A stretch of DNA of 55,604 nt from Acidobacteriota bacterium (GCA_027295505.1 JAPUKU010000047.1:1-55604); one strand, 5' to 3'; numbered from the stretch's first letter, positions 1 to 8,506 are shown. Numbers and translations: made by a program. Notes: generated by a model not told the origin, from the letters alone.

Positions 1-10
1 ATGTTCCACG

Positions 11-502
11 TCATGGGCTGGTGCGCTCCGAGGCCACCTTGCCGGAGGCGGTGAACGAGACGGTCCACACGTGGGTCACACCCTGGCTCACGCTGCCGCT
101 GACCGTCAGCGTCTTGCCCGGGTCGCTCACCCCGCCGTTGCTGAACATCGAGATGGTGTCGCCGTTCGTGGGGTCGGCCAGGTTGGTGATCGTCACGCCT
201 CCCGGGAAGCGGAACAGACGTTCCTTCCCGAGGGCGGTGGTCCAGGAGAAGTTGGTCGGCAGGAAGAGAACGGGGACGGCGGAGGAACGCGACACCGCCA
301 CGTTGCGCACCAGGCGCATGTCGCCCTGGATCGCCGCGGCGGACGTGCGCACCTTGTAGGCCCGCAGCCACTCGCCGAACGCGGGCCCCAGCATCGAGGC
401 GATGAGGCCGATGATCGCCAGCACGACGAGCAGCTCGGGCAGCGATACACCGCGCTCCGACCTGCGGCCTTTCTCCATCTGTCTGGCTCTTGAATCGTCC
501 AT
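11..502 (-). CDS. GspH/FimT-type pseudopilin (minor pilin-like)
   Basis: Type IV pilin-like protein with the class III signal: a basic leader ending in a Gly, then a hydrophobic helix (VSLPELLVVLAIIGLIAS) with the conserved Glu at position +5 of the mature protein. The C-terminal part is beta-rich and Ser/Thr/Gly-rich, as in GspH/FimT proteins that prime pili or pseudopili. It should be processed by the prepilin peptidase encoded nearby. The ORF track begins at a TTG (541) and an ATG also lies at 520. I chose the ATG at 502 because the sigma-54-like element at 542-557 would start transcription near 531, and a GGAGG lies 11 nt upstream of this ATG. The family is clear and the exact start is not. 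More minor pilin genes may lie left of the window. Confidence 0.8.
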   Translation of the reverse strand: MDDSRARQMEKGRRSERGVSLPELLVVLAIIGLIASMLGPAFGEWLRAYKVRTSAAAIQGDMRLVRNVAVSRSSAVPVLFLPTNFSWTTALGKERLFRFPGGVTITNLADPTNGDTISMFSNGGVSDPGKTLTVSGSVSQGVTHVWTVSFTASGKVASERTSP

Positions 503-541
503 GCCGGGAGAGTCCTCCATCGTGAGTTCACCCCTGGACAA

Positions 542-557
542 AGCACGCCCCGTGCCA
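542..557 (-). promoter_or_regulatory. candidate sigma-54 promoter of the pseudopilin gene
   Basis: On the minus strand the sequence reads TGGCACGGGGCGTGCT. It matches the -24/-12 consensus TGGCACG-N4-TTGCW at every constrained base except one (G for T in the -12 element), with the invariant GG and GC at correct spacing. The predicted start is near 531. An AT-rich tract (about 579-610) lies upstream, as is common where DNA must bend. The activator could be the PilR encoded at 18343-19722 (inference). Confidence 0.5.
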
Positions 558-675
558 GATAGGGCCTGCGACGAGAAAGAACTATAAGTTATTTATTATT
601 AGCTACTTAGATTAGAGCGAATCCAGGCTTCCTGGGCTCGGAGGGGGTGTGCACCGTGTGGGAGGAAGCGCGGTT

Positions 676-690
676 GTTACGTTTCGTAAC
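676..690. repeat. inverted repeat GTTACG-TTT-CGTAAC
   Basis: A perfect 6-bp inverted repeat with a 3-nt spacer lies just beyond the stop codon of the histidine kinase gene and about 145-160 bp upstream of the predicted pseudopilin start. No T-run follows on the minus strand, so it is a weak terminator candidate. It could equally be an activator-binding dyad. Confidence 0.35.
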
Positions 691-698
691 AGGGTAGG

Positions 699-2582
699 TC
701 ATGCCTCGACCCCTTCGAAAACCGGTTCGGAGCTCCCCTCAGGAGGGGACACGGCACCGAGCGGCAGCCGGAGTCGGAACCGGCAGCCGCGTCCGGGTAC
801 CGACTCGACGTCGATCTCCCCCTCATGGGCCAGGATCGCCTTGCGCGCCAGGGGCAGCCCCAGGCCGCTGCCCCTCTCCTTGGTCGTGAAGAAGGGGGTG
901 AACAGGTGGGGCAGGTCTGACGGATCGATCCCCGGCCCGTTGTCGGCGATCTCCAGGGTGCACTCGCCGGCGGCCGGCTCAGCCTCCAGGCGCACGCGAA
1001 CCTGGCCTGCCTCCCCCGCCGGACCCACCGCATCGGCGGCGTTGCGGAGCAGGTTCTGGATCGCCGGCCGCAGCAGGCCGGGATCGAGATCGGCGCGCAA
1101 CGGCTCCTCGGGCAGATCGGCATGCCAGCCAACCCGCGGGTAGTCGGCGGCGACCTCGGCGACCGACTCGCGCACTAGCTCCGAGAAGTCGATGGCTTCC
1201 CGCGCCAGCCGCACCGGCCGCGCAAAGCGCAGGAATTCGTCAACCAGCTGGCCTGTCTCACGCGTCTCGCGGCGGACCGCCTGGGCGTGCGCACGCACGT
1301 CCTCCTCTGCCGCCTGGCGCTCCACCAGCCGGGCGTAGCCATCGATGGTGAGGAGCGCGTTGCGGAACTCGTGCGCGATGCCGGCGGAGAGCTCCCCCAC
1401 CGCGGCCAAGTTCTCGCGGGCGCGGGCACGGTCCTCGAGGGTGCGAATCTCGGTCAGATCGGAGAACAGGCACAGAGCGCCCTCGACCTCGCCGCTGCGC
1501 GAACGCACCGGTGACACGCTCACCCCGATGTGCCGCTCACCGGGCATGCCGTGGCGCGTCAGGCGCATGAGCCCGCGCGCCACCCGCGTACCCTGCGTGG
1601 CGCAGCGGCGCAGGCGCTCCGAGAGATCTTCGCAGTCCTGGACGCGGGCTTGCACCTGGCGCGCGTCGGCGTCTTCGGGAAGATCCAGGAGGCGCAGAGC
1701 GGCGCGGTTGTACCGCTGCACCCCCCCATCGCGGTCCGCCAGGAGCACACCGCTGCTCATCGAGTTGATCGCTGCCTCGTCCAGACCGCCCCCGCCGACC
1801 CCTCTGAGTGAACCGAGCGCCGCCTCCTGCGCCTGCAAGCGCTCGATGATCGTCTGAAAGACCGAGATCAGATCTTCGGCATCGCCACGCGTCTCTCCCG
1901 GTCGCACGCCAGTCCTCTCCGCAGCACGGCTCAGCAGCAGCCGGTACGGCCTCATCACCCAGCGCGAGAACAGAAAGACGGCGGCCAGGACGATCAGCGC
2001 TGTGGCTGCGTAGCAGTAGGAGAACAGGCGCGCCCGCCGCGCGAGCAGCGGTCCCCTTCCCAGGGGCCTGTCGACACGAAGAAACCGGGGGGGATCCCGG
2101 CGCAGCGACACGAACGTGCTCAGGAGCGCCAACTCGGGAACCTCGGTCTGATCGATTTGAGGTGGGAAGCCAAGGTAGGCGCGCTTCTTCTCACGGCTGC
2201 TCAGGCGCTGCCAGATCGGATCGACCTCACCCCCGGCTCGGGTCGGCCAGGAGGCCAGGGTGCGACCCTCCCCGTCCAGAAGCGCCAGACCCTGCAGCGA
2301 GTGCCGGCGGGACAGGCGGCGCATGGTGTTGTTGTTCACGGTTGTCTTGAGCGCCGCCTCGGAGAACTCGAGCGCCAGGTCGACCGCCTGGCGGCCAGCC
2401 CACCTACGGTGCGTGCGCCCTTCCTCGTAGATCGCCTCGAACACGATGTGAAACGAGAACAGGTTGGCGAACACGAGGACGACGACCAGGATCAGCAGAA
2501 ATACCTGAATCTGGCGCTCGTGGGCGCCCAGCCCGATACGGCGCTTGGTCCGCGCCCGGCGCCGCCACTGAAAGCGGATCAT
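699..2582 (-). CDS. NtrB-like membrane sensor histidine kinase with PAS domain
   Basis: Membrane histidine kinase of about 627 residues. It has a first membrane segment near residues 25-49, a periplasmic sensor region, and a second segment near 186-208. A PAS domain follows (INSMSSGVLLADRDGG), then HisKA with the phospho-accepting His near 404 (AGIAHEFRNAL). The HATPase region has an N box (NLLRNAADA, about 514), G1 (DNGPGID, about 550) and G2 (GSGLGL, about 573). The arrangement is of the NtrB/PilS/AtoS type that usually feeds sigma-54 response regulators. The track's 723-residue ORF is over-extended through the peptidase gene. The ATG at 2582 overlaps the peptidase stop (ATGA) and is chosen. 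No response regulator is adjacent, so it is an orphan within this window. Its signal is unknown. Confidence 0.9.
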   Translation of the reverse strand: MIRFQWRRRARTKRRIGLGAHERQIQVFLLILVVVLVFANLFSFHIVFEAIYEEGRTHRRWAGRQAVDLALEFSEAALKTTVNNNTMRRLSRRHSLQGLALLDGEGRTLASWPTRAGGEVDPIWQRLSSREKKRAYLGFPPQIDQTEVPELALLSTFVSLRRDPPRFLRVDRPLGRGPLLARRARLFSYCYAATALIVLAAVFLFSRWVMRPYRLLLSRAAERTGVRPGETRGDAEDLISVFQTIIERLQAQEAALGSLRGVGGGGLDEAAINSMSSGVLLADRDGGVQRYNRAALRLLDLPEDADARQVQARVQDCEDLSERLRRCATQGTRVARGLMRLTRHGMPGERHIGVSVSPVRSRSGEVEGALCLFSDLTEIRTLEDRARARENLAAVGELSAGIAHEFRNALLTIDGYARLVERQAAEEDVRAHAQAVRRETRETGQLVDEFLRFARPVRLAREAIDFSELVRESVAEVAADYPRVGWHADLPEEPLRADLDPGLLRPAIQNLLRNAADAVGPAGEAGQVRVRLEAEPAAGECTLEIADNGPGIDPSDLPHLFTPFFTTKERGSGLGLPLARKAILAHEGEIDVESVPGRGCRFRLRLPLGAVSPPEGSSEPVFEGVEA

Positions 2583-3385
2583 GCCCCGGTACCCCAGGCA
2601 GCCTTGAGGCGTACCGCGTACCAGCCAACAACATCGTTTCCCCACCAGAGGGCGGCCGCGGCCGCGATGCCCAGAAACACCCCGAACGGCAGCGGCGTGC
2701 GCAGGGTGCCCCGGCGCATCAGCATCAGGGAGACACCCACGACGGCTCCCAGGCAGGCGCCGCTCAGAAGCGTCAGAAGAGCCCGGGCGGGACCCAGAAA
2801 CGATCCCACCATGGCGAGCATCTTCACGTCCCCCCAGCCCATTCCGTCGATACCGAACGACCACTTCCACAGAAGGAGAAGCGCCGCCGGCGCCGCAGCT
2901 CCAAGGGCTGCTCCGGCCAGGGCCTGGGTGAGGCTCACCTCCGGGCTCCAGGGGCTGCTCGCAAACCCCAGCGCCAGGAGCGGCAGCGTGATCAGGTCAG
3001 GCAGGATCTGATGGCGGGCGTCGATGATGATCAGCGCAATGAGGGAGGAGGCGAAGGCGGCCATGAGAACAAACGTGAAGCCGGTGCCGTAACGCACCGC
3101 CAGCGCAACGTAGGCGGCCGCATTGGCAACCTCCACGGCCGGGTAGATCCAGGAGATGTGCGTTCCGCAGCCGCGGCAGCGCCCCCGAAGGAAGACGTAG
3201 CTGAGCACGGGAACGTTGTCGTACCAGCAGATCAGGGCGCCGCAGCCGGGGCAGCGCGAGCGGGGGTGGACGATCGATTCGCGCCTCGGCAGCCTGTGGA
3301 TGCAGACGTTCAGGAAGCTGCCGATGAGGAGACCCAGTACCGCCACGAAGGCCAAGATGGCCGGAGGCGGCATCAGCGCCTCCAC
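2579..3385 (-). CDS. pilD: prepilin peptidase / N-methyltransferase
   Basis: Integral membrane aspartic protease (268 residues) that cleaves the leader of type IV pilins and pseudopilins and N-methylates the new N-terminus. The N-terminal GSFLNVCIHRLP and the four-cysteine zinc-like region (CPGC at about 45-48, CRGC further on) are typical of the bifunctional type. Catalytic Asp motifs are present as DARHQILPDL and GWGDVKM. It lies in a run of overlapping genes: TPR protein upstream (13-bp overlap) and histidine kinase downstream (4-bp overlap). It is the only peptidase in the window, so it probably matures all three pilins encoded here. Confidence 0.97.
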   Translation of the reverse strand: MEALMPPPAILAFVAVLGLLIGSFLNVCIHRLPRRESIVHPRSRCPGCGALICWYDNVPVLSYVFLRGRCRGCGTHISWIYPAVEVANAAAYVALAVRYGTGFTFVLMAAFASSLIALIIIDARHQILPDLITLPLLALGFASSPWSPEVSLTQALAGAALGAAAPAALLLLWKWSFGIDGMGWGDVKMLAMVGSFLGPARALLTLLSGACLGAVVGVSLMLMRRGTLRTPLPFGVFLGIAAAAALWWGNDVVGWYAVRLKAAWGTGA

Positions 3386-4227
3386 AACCTGTACTTCGAC
3401 CGCGAGCCCACCTCGCCGGTCGACGGGTTGTAGGTGTAAGGCTCTCCCTCAGGGTCCACGGCCACCCCCTGCATCAGGCCAGCGCCTACCAGCGCCTGCA
3501 GGCCGGCCGGATAGCGCCCGTGGTTCTCGCGGTAGATCTCCACCGCGACCTGCAACGCCTCCACGTCGATCTCGATGCGCAGATCGTGCACGTGCGTGTA
3601 GGCCACGTCGCGCACAAAGTCATCTTCTGCGGTCTCGTACACTTCCAGCCACTTGGCGTAGGAGGTCTCCCGGTCCCCCATCTTGTTGAACATCTCGGCG
3701 TGGTAGCGCCGGGCCACCGGATGGGCTCCGGGGATGGTGGCGCAGCGCTGGTAATACCTGGCCGCGCGCTCGAAATCTCCGAGCTGGTTGTAGGCCACGA
3801 ATCCGGCTTCGAACGGCAGGATCCAGTCGTCCGGGTTGCGCTCCATGCCGGCGTCGAGAATCGCCAGGGCGCGCTCGGGCGCCTGGGCTTCGACGCTCAG
3901 GATCAGGGAGCCCAGCAGGAAGGCGTCACTGTAGAGCGGGTCGAGCTCGCCGATCACGTTCACATAGACATGCTCGACGATGTCGTAACGGACTTCGCGG
4001 TCGTAGGCGCCATAATACTGGATCGACCACAGGTAGATGAGATCCGCGAGCAGCGGCGCGTACCCGAGGCTGGCCACCTTCAGGTAACGGCCGTTGGGCA
4101 GGTACATGAGCTGGCCGCCGATCTCCCGGCCCGACTGCCAGCGCTCCAAGATTGCCTGCGCCCAGGCGCCGGTACCCAGAAGCGCAACCAGGAGGCAGCT
4201 CACCACGAGGCGGGCGCCTATCATCAT
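3373..4227 (-). CDS. secreted TPR protein with a C-terminal GspG-like domain
   Basis: The 284-residue protein starts with a signal peptide (cleavage near GAWA-QA). Tetratricopeptide-like helical repeats occupy about residues 60-215. The last 60 residues (VEIYRENHGRYPAGLQALV, then DPEGEPYTYNPSTGEV) closely resemble the C-terminal domain of GspG-type pseudopilins, but there is no pilin N-terminal helix. The track ORF of 586 residues is extended through the permease gene. The ATG at 4227 overlaps the permease stop and is used. Its position between an ABC exporter and the prepilin peptidase suggests an envelope role linked to pilus or secretion biogenesis (inference). Confidence 0.75.
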   Translation of the reverse strand: MMIGARLVVSCLLVALLGTGAWAQAILERWQSGREIGGQLMYLPNGRYLKVASLGYAPLLADLIYLWSIQYYGAYDREVRYDIVEHVYVNVIGELDPLYSDAFLLGSLILSVEAQAPERALAILDAGMERNPDDWILPFEAGFVAYNQLGDFERAARYYQRCATIPGAHPVARRYHAEMFNKMGDRETSYAKWLEVYETAEDDFVRDVAYTHVHDLRIEIDVEALQVAVEIYRENHGRYPAGLQALVGAGLMQGVAVDPEGEPYTYNPSTGEVGSRSKYRLWRR

Positions 4228-4997
4228 GTGAAGTCCCGGCGCTCGAAGCTGAGGCAGGCGATGAAGACCAGAAGCGCGGCGTAAGCGAGCCCGTACACCA
4301 CGGCCAGCCCCACCTCGGCCAGAGGCACCGGCACCGCGTGGGTCACCTCGGCCCGGATGTTGAAGCGCCACAGATTCGGAAGCACCCAGTAGAAGAATTC
4401 GCACACGGCCCGGCCGATTCCAGGATCGAGGCGGTCCTGTAACAGGCGCAGGCTCCAGGAGAGCTGCCCGGCCAGATAGGCGCCGAGCGTGAACAGGGCG
4501 CTGAGGATCGGCGTGGAGAAGGAGGAAAAGAGGAGGGCCAGCGCCGTCACCACGAGCAGCTCCAGCAGCGTGAGACCGATGGCCGGCAGCAGCCTGGCAT
4601 GGGCCGCTCCCTCGTAAAGCAGCAGCGCATAGAAGCCGAGTGTCATCACTACCAGGTTCACGCTCAGCGTCAGCACCAGGCCCAGATACTTCCCGAGGAT
4701 GAACTGCGCGCGTCCCACCGGCTTGGTGACGATGGTGTAAATGGTCCGCTTGTCGATCTCCTTGAAGACCAGGCTGACGCCGAGGAAGATGGCGCTCAGC
4801 ACCCCGAACAGGGAAATGGCCGAGAGGCCCAGGTCGATGATGATCTTCTCGCGGCTGCCCACCGTCAGCAGGCTGAGGAAGATCGACGAGCCGATCATCA
4901 GCAGCGCGAACCCGAGGAGCAGGTACAGGACGCGATCGCGGATGGCTTCGCGAAACGTGTTGGCGGCAATGGCGAGGGTCTTGTCCATATCGTTCAA
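4224..4997 (-). CDS. ABC-2 type transporter permease
   Basis: Polytopic membrane protein of about 257 residues with some six hydrophobic segments, beginning with a cytoplasmic helix (NTFREAIRDRVLYLLL) typical of ABC-2 permeases of the CcmB/NosY/GldF kind. It overlaps the ATPase gene just upstream, so the two form one exporter. The start is either a TTG at 4997 overlapping the ATPase stop or the ATG at 4988. The neighbouring peptidase and TPR gene are co-transcribed. The substrate cannot be told from sequence. Confidence 0.85.
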   Translation of the reverse strand: MNDMDKTLAIAANTFREAIRDRVLYLLLGFALLMIGSSIFLSLLTVGSREKIIIDLGLSAISLFGVLSAIFLGVSLVFKEIDKRTIYTIVTKPVGRAQFILGKYLGLVLTLSVNLVVMTLGFYALLLYEGAAHARLLPAIGLTLLELLVVTALALLFSSFSTPILSALFTLGAYLAGQLSWSLRLLQDRLDPGIGRAVCEFFYWVLPNLWRFNIRAEVTHAVPVPLAEVGLAVVYGLAYAALLVFIACLSFERRDFT

Positions 4998-5968
4998 CCC
5001 CGGCTCTTAGGGATCGGCGGCTTCTCGGCCGCCGGCGCCTTCGTCTCCTCAGGGGCCTCGTACCCGAGCTCACCGAGAAACAGATCCTCGAGCGTGCGGC
5101 GGTGGGGTACGAGCGACCGGAGCGTTCCGCCAAGGCGGCGCACCTCCTCGATCAGGGTGTCGACCTGCTCCGCTTCCTGGAGGCGCACCACTACCTGCTC
5201 GCCTCGCTGCCAGATCTTCTCATGGGGGACATTGAGCGATGCCGGATCGACCCGGGACAGTGTCGCCTCCCAGAACCGCACCCGGTCGCTGAGCATTGAG
5301 TCGAGCCTCCCGCAGGCGGCGACCTTCCCGCCGCGCAGGATGGCAACCCGGTCACACAGCGCCTCCGCGTCGGCCAGGATATGGCTGCTGAAAAGAACCG
5401 CCTTGCCGTTGCGCCGCAACTCCAGAATGATGTCGCGAAACTCGCGCCGACCGATCGGATCGAGCCCTGACATCGGCTCGTCCAGGATGATCAGATCAGG
5501 CTCGTTGATCAGGGCCTGTGCCAGCCCCACGCGCTGCACCATGCCCTTGCTGAACTTTCTGAGCGGGCGGTCGGCGCGGTCCTCCAGCCCGACCCTGGCC
5601 AGCATCTCCGCGACGCGTGCCGCGCGCCTGGAAGGCGCGATACCGCACAGGCGCGCGTAAAAGTCGAGAAACTCGCGTCCGCTCAGGTAGTCATAGAAGT
5701 AAGGATTCTCGGGCAGGAACCCCATGCGGGCGCGTGCCCGCACATCGGTGATAGGCATGCCGAACAGCCGTACCGATCCCTGCTCGGGGCGCAGCAGACC
5801 GACCGCCGTCTTCAGCGTGGTCGTCTTTCCAGCGCCGTTGGCTCCGAGCAGGCCGAGAACCTCCCCCGCCTCCACCTTCAGGTCGACGCCGCGCAGGACT
5901 TGCGTCCGCCCCATCGAGAGGTGGGAGGTGAACGACTTGGTGATCCCTGAGATTTCCAGAACTGCCAT
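4994..5968 (-). CDS. ABC transporter ATP-binding protein
   Basis: ATPase subunit (324 residues) of the ABC-2 exporter. Walker A is GANGAGKTT (about residues 43-51). Walker B is LIILDEP, followed by a SGLDP D-loop and a switch His in SSHILADAE. The ABC signature reads FSKGM rather than LSGGQ, as is usual in the drug/lipid/NosF-like ABC-2 subfamily. A C-terminal domain of about 100 residues after the nucleotide-binding domain also fits that subfamily. It is the first gene of the operon reading left from about 5970. Confidence 0.93.
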   Translation of the reverse strand: MAVLEISGITKSFTSHLSMGRTQVLRGVDLKVEAGEVLGLLGANGAGKTTTLKTAVGLLRPEQGSVRLFGMPITDVRARARMGFLPENPYFYDYLSGREFLDFYARLCGIAPSRRAARVAEMLARVGLEDRADRPLRKFSKGMVQRVGLAQALINEPDLIILDEPMSGLDPIGRREFRDIILELRRNGKAVLFSSHILADAEALCDRVAILRGGKVAACGRLDSMLSDRVRFWEATLSRVDPASLNVPHEKIWQRGEQVVVRLQEAEQVDTLIEEVRRLGGTLRSLVPHRRTLEDLFLGELGYEAPEETKAPAAEKPPIPKSRG

Positions 5969-6033
5969 TGCAATGTCTTACTCTAGTGCTGGCAATAATA
6001 TAGAGCAGACTAGGTGGTCGTTCAAGAATGCAG

Positions 6034-6060
6034 GGCCTGAGCCAGGGCCGGGCTCAGGCC
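6034..6060 (-). terminator. hairpin after the glycosyltransferase gene
   Basis: GGCCTGAGCC and GGCTCAGGCC form a perfect 10-bp stem around a 7-nt loop, just past the stop codon of the glycan operon's last gene. There is no U-tract after the stem, so intrinsic termination is uncertain. It may instead stabilise the mRNA 3' end. Confidence 0.45.
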
Positions 6061-6069
6061 TGGAAGATC

Positions 6070-7209
6070 TCAGCTCGCCAGGCGCTCGTACAGGGCTTCC
6101 TGCCGCCGCACCATGTCCCGGATGTCAAACTCTGCCACCCTCCGGGTCCCCTCCTCGCCCATACGGGCTCGTTTTTCGGAATCCCCGAGGAGGGCCGTTA
6201 CGCTGCCGGCCAGCCCCTCCAGATCGCCGGATGGGTGCAGGTGACCGGTGACCCCCTCCTCGAGCACCTCCCGGATGCCGTCCACATCGGTCGCTACGAC
6301 AGGTCGGCCCACGGCCAGAGCCTCCGGCACCACCCGGGGGAGCCCCTCCCAGCGGGGAGTGTGAAGGAGCAGATCAGAAGCTGCCAGCAGGTCCGGGATG
6401 TCCCGCCTCCATCCCAGCAGATGAAACCGCCCCCCCAGGCCGTGGCGCTCGACAGCCCTCTCGATCTGCGGGCGCAGAACCCCGTCCCCCGCCAGAGCGA
6501 AGCGGGCCTCCGGGACTTGGCGGGCTACCCGGCCCGCCACCTCGATCAGATCGAGGGGAGCCTTCTGGGGCTTGAAGCAGGCAATCGACACGATCAGCGG
6601 CTGATTCTCGGCGAGGCCCAGCTCGGCCCGGACCCTGGCCCGGCCCGTGGGCGAACGGTAAAGTCCCAAATCGATGCCGCTGCGGATCAGGCTGGAGCGC
6701 GCGGGATCGAGCAGTCCCAGCTCTGCCCCCTGCTCCAGGTTGGCGCGCGACACCACGATCCAGTGGGTTGTGAGCGGGGAGCAGATCTTCTCGGCGGTCA
6801 TCAAGATTAGCTTGAGCGCAGAGTGACCGCCGGCGTTGAAGCCGAAGCCGTGCACCGAATGCACCCGCAGGGGAACCCCGGCCATTGCCGCAGCCAGGCG
6901 GCCCAGGATGCCCGCCTTGCTGCTGTGGGTGTGAACGATCCGCGGCCGCAGGCGCCGAAGCAGCCTCGCCATGGCCAGGAGCGCCCCTACATCCTTATGG
7001 GGGCGCACCGGGCGCGTGAGTGCGGGAAGGGTGTGGAACTCGACTCCGTCCAGACCCCGCGCCCGATCGTCCAGGATTCCGCCAGGACCGGCGATCAGGA
7101 CCGGCTCGAACCGGGCCTGGTCGAGGTGGGACACCGTGTAGAGGGTGTTCTCCTGGGCTCCGCCGAGCTCCAGCTGAGTGATGATGTGAGCGACCTTAAG
7201 CCGGGACAT
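6070..7209 (-). CDS. glycosyltransferase family 4 (GT-B fold)
   Basis: Retaining GT-B glycosyltransferase of 379 residues. The N-terminal domain opens with VAHIITQLELGGAQENTL, the usual GT4 acceptor-side start. The C-terminal domain has a Glyco_transf_1 region (SDLLLHTPRWEGLPRVVPEA) with the conserved Glu pair used for the nucleotide sugar. It lacks membrane segments and should act on lipid-linked glycan at the inner leaflet. It overlaps the flavoenzyme gene upstream by 14 bp and ends the glycan operon that starts at 14762. The sugar and linkage are unknown. Confidence 0.92.
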   Translation of the reverse strand: MSRLKVAHIITQLELGGAQENTLYTVSHLDQARFEPVLIAGPGGILDDRARGLDGVEFHTLPALTRPVRPHKDVGALLAMARLLRRLRPRIVHTHSSKAGILGRLAAAMAGVPLRVHSVHGFGFNAGGHSALKLILMTAEKICSPLTTHWIVVSRANLEQGAELGLLDPARSSLIRSGIDLGLYRSPTGRARVRAELGLAENQPLIVSIACFKPQKAPLDLIEVAGRVARQVPEARFALAGDGVLRPQIERAVERHGLGGRFHLLGWRRDIPDLLAASDLLLHTPRWEGLPRVVPEALAVGRPVVATDVDGIREVLEEGVTGHLHPSGDLEGLAGSVTALLGDSEKRARMGEEGTRRVAEFDIRDMVRRQEALYERLAS

Positions 7210-8506
7210 GAGTGAGGCTGGCCTTGAGGACGCGCGCAGCCCCCTGGCCCGCCATCAGGGCGTCTTCCATCGAGGAGTATTCCCAGGCACCGAAACGCCC
7301 GATCGAGTGCACCTTGCGGTCCCGCAGCAGGCTCAGGAGCGCCGGCACGCACTCCCGGCGGTGACGGTCGAAGATGACATAGGCGGGATCGATCACCACC
7401 GGCAGGCTGAAGAGAACCTTGTGTTGTGGCTCCAGGATTCCCGCACGGTGCAGATCGGCCACGACGCGCTGCGTGAGATCGGCAACGAGCGGTTCTTCGG
7501 ATGGCTGGGACACCTCGACGTACAGGGCGGAGCAACCGTGCGGGGCGACACCCTGTGAAAAATTACTGGCCACCCCCACTCGGTAAAAGACGTAGTCCGA
7601 CTCGGGGAAGTAGATCCAGTGCGCGCCCGGTGCGACCTCGCCACGGACCGCCAGGTTCACGTTGACCACCCGTACCCAGCGCAGGCCCGCAGCTGAACGG
7701 CGTGCCGCCTCGGGAAGCCCCTCGCAGCGCTGCACCAGATCGGGCAGCGGCAGAGTGCTGATCAGCGCATCGAATCGCGGGTTCGTGCCGTCGCTCAGTT
7801 TCAGGCGACGGGAGCGCAGGTTGATCGACTCGACCGCGACACCCAGGTGAATCTCACCGGCGCGCTCCGCCAGAGCATCCGGCAGGCAACGGATGCCACC
7901 ACGCCTGGGATACAGGAAGCGCGGGTTGTACCCGAACTCGCGTCCCTCCACTCCGAACGCACCGCGCACCACCTCGTGCAGAGAGGGTTGAGGCACCGAC
8001 CAGCTGACCCACTCGCAGCTCACCTGATCGAGATCGCGGCACCACATCTTGCGGTTGTACGGAGTCATAAAGTGCCGTGCAATTCCCGCTCCGAAGGTGC
8101 GCTCGATCCACTCGCTGAGATGCGCCGGCTCACCCTGGCGCCGATCGATGCGCCGCGCGGTCCAGGCATTCACGAACCCCGTCAGACATTCGCGCACCAC
8201 GGCGGGCGGCAGTCGGTGAAAGTTGACCTGGAACGGATACGGCGTGCGTCGGTTATGCGAATGGATGAAAGCATGGCGTGAACTCTCCCGCAACTGATCT
8301 CCCAGGAGACTGGAGATCCAATCGCGGATATGCGGGCGGCGCAGGTGCAGGAGATGCCCGGTCAGATCGAAGCTGAAGCCGTCCCGCTCGAGCGAGCGGC
8401 ACAGGCCACCCGCCTCGCGCTCGCGCTCAAACACCGCGTGCTCGAGCCCGTCGAGATGGCAGGCAGCGCTGAGACCTGCAAGGCCGGCTCCGGCGATGGC
8501 TATCAT
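7196..8506 (-). CDS. FAD-dependent oxidoreductase resembling UDP-galactopyranose mutase / protoporphyrinogen-oxidase-like proteins
   Basis: Protein of 436 residues. It begins with a Rossmann dinucleotide motif (GAGLAGLSAACHL) and an acidic end to strand 2, followed by GGLCRS and a FDLTGHLLH segment seen in UGM-like flavoproteins. The C-terminal SIGRFGAWEYSSMEDAL resembles the FAD-binding close of UDP-galactopyranose mutases. Its place between a GT4 and a WecA-like transferase suggests processing of a nucleotide sugar or a glycan precursor. Overall similarity to true Glf is only partial, so the reaction is not assigned. Confidence 0.75.
   Translation of the reverse strand: MIAIAGAGLAGLSAACHLDGLEHAVFEREREAGGLCRSLERDGFSFDLTGHLLHLRRPHIRDWISSLLGDQLRESSRHAFIHSHNRRTPYPFQVNFHRLPPAVVRECLTGFVNAWTARRIDRRQGEPAHLSEWIERTFGAGIARHFMTPYNRKMWCRDLDQVSCEWVSWSVPQPSLHEVVRGAFGVEGREFGYNPRFLYPRRGGIRCLPDALAERAGEIHLGVAVESINLRSRRLKLSDGTNPRFDALISTLPLPDLVQRCEGLPEAARRSAAGLRWVRVVNVNLAVRGEVAPGAHWIYFPESDYVFYRVGVASNFSQGVAPHGCSALYVEVSQPSEEPLVADLTQRVVADLHRAGILEPQHKVLFSLPVVIDPAYVIFDRHRRECVPALLSLLRDRKVHSIGRFGAWEYSSMEDALMAGQGAARVLKASLTHVPA

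Noticed and set aside
2583-2870. N-terminal extension of the kinase ORF (723 residues)
   Set aside because: This part is Arg/Gly-rich shadow of the prepilin peptidase gene. The ATG at 2582 overlaps the peptidase stop and precedes the first membrane helix.
4228-5133. N-terminal extension of the TPR protein ORF (586 residues)
   Set aside because: It is out-of-frame sequence of the ABC permease and ATPase genes; the signal peptide starts at 4227.
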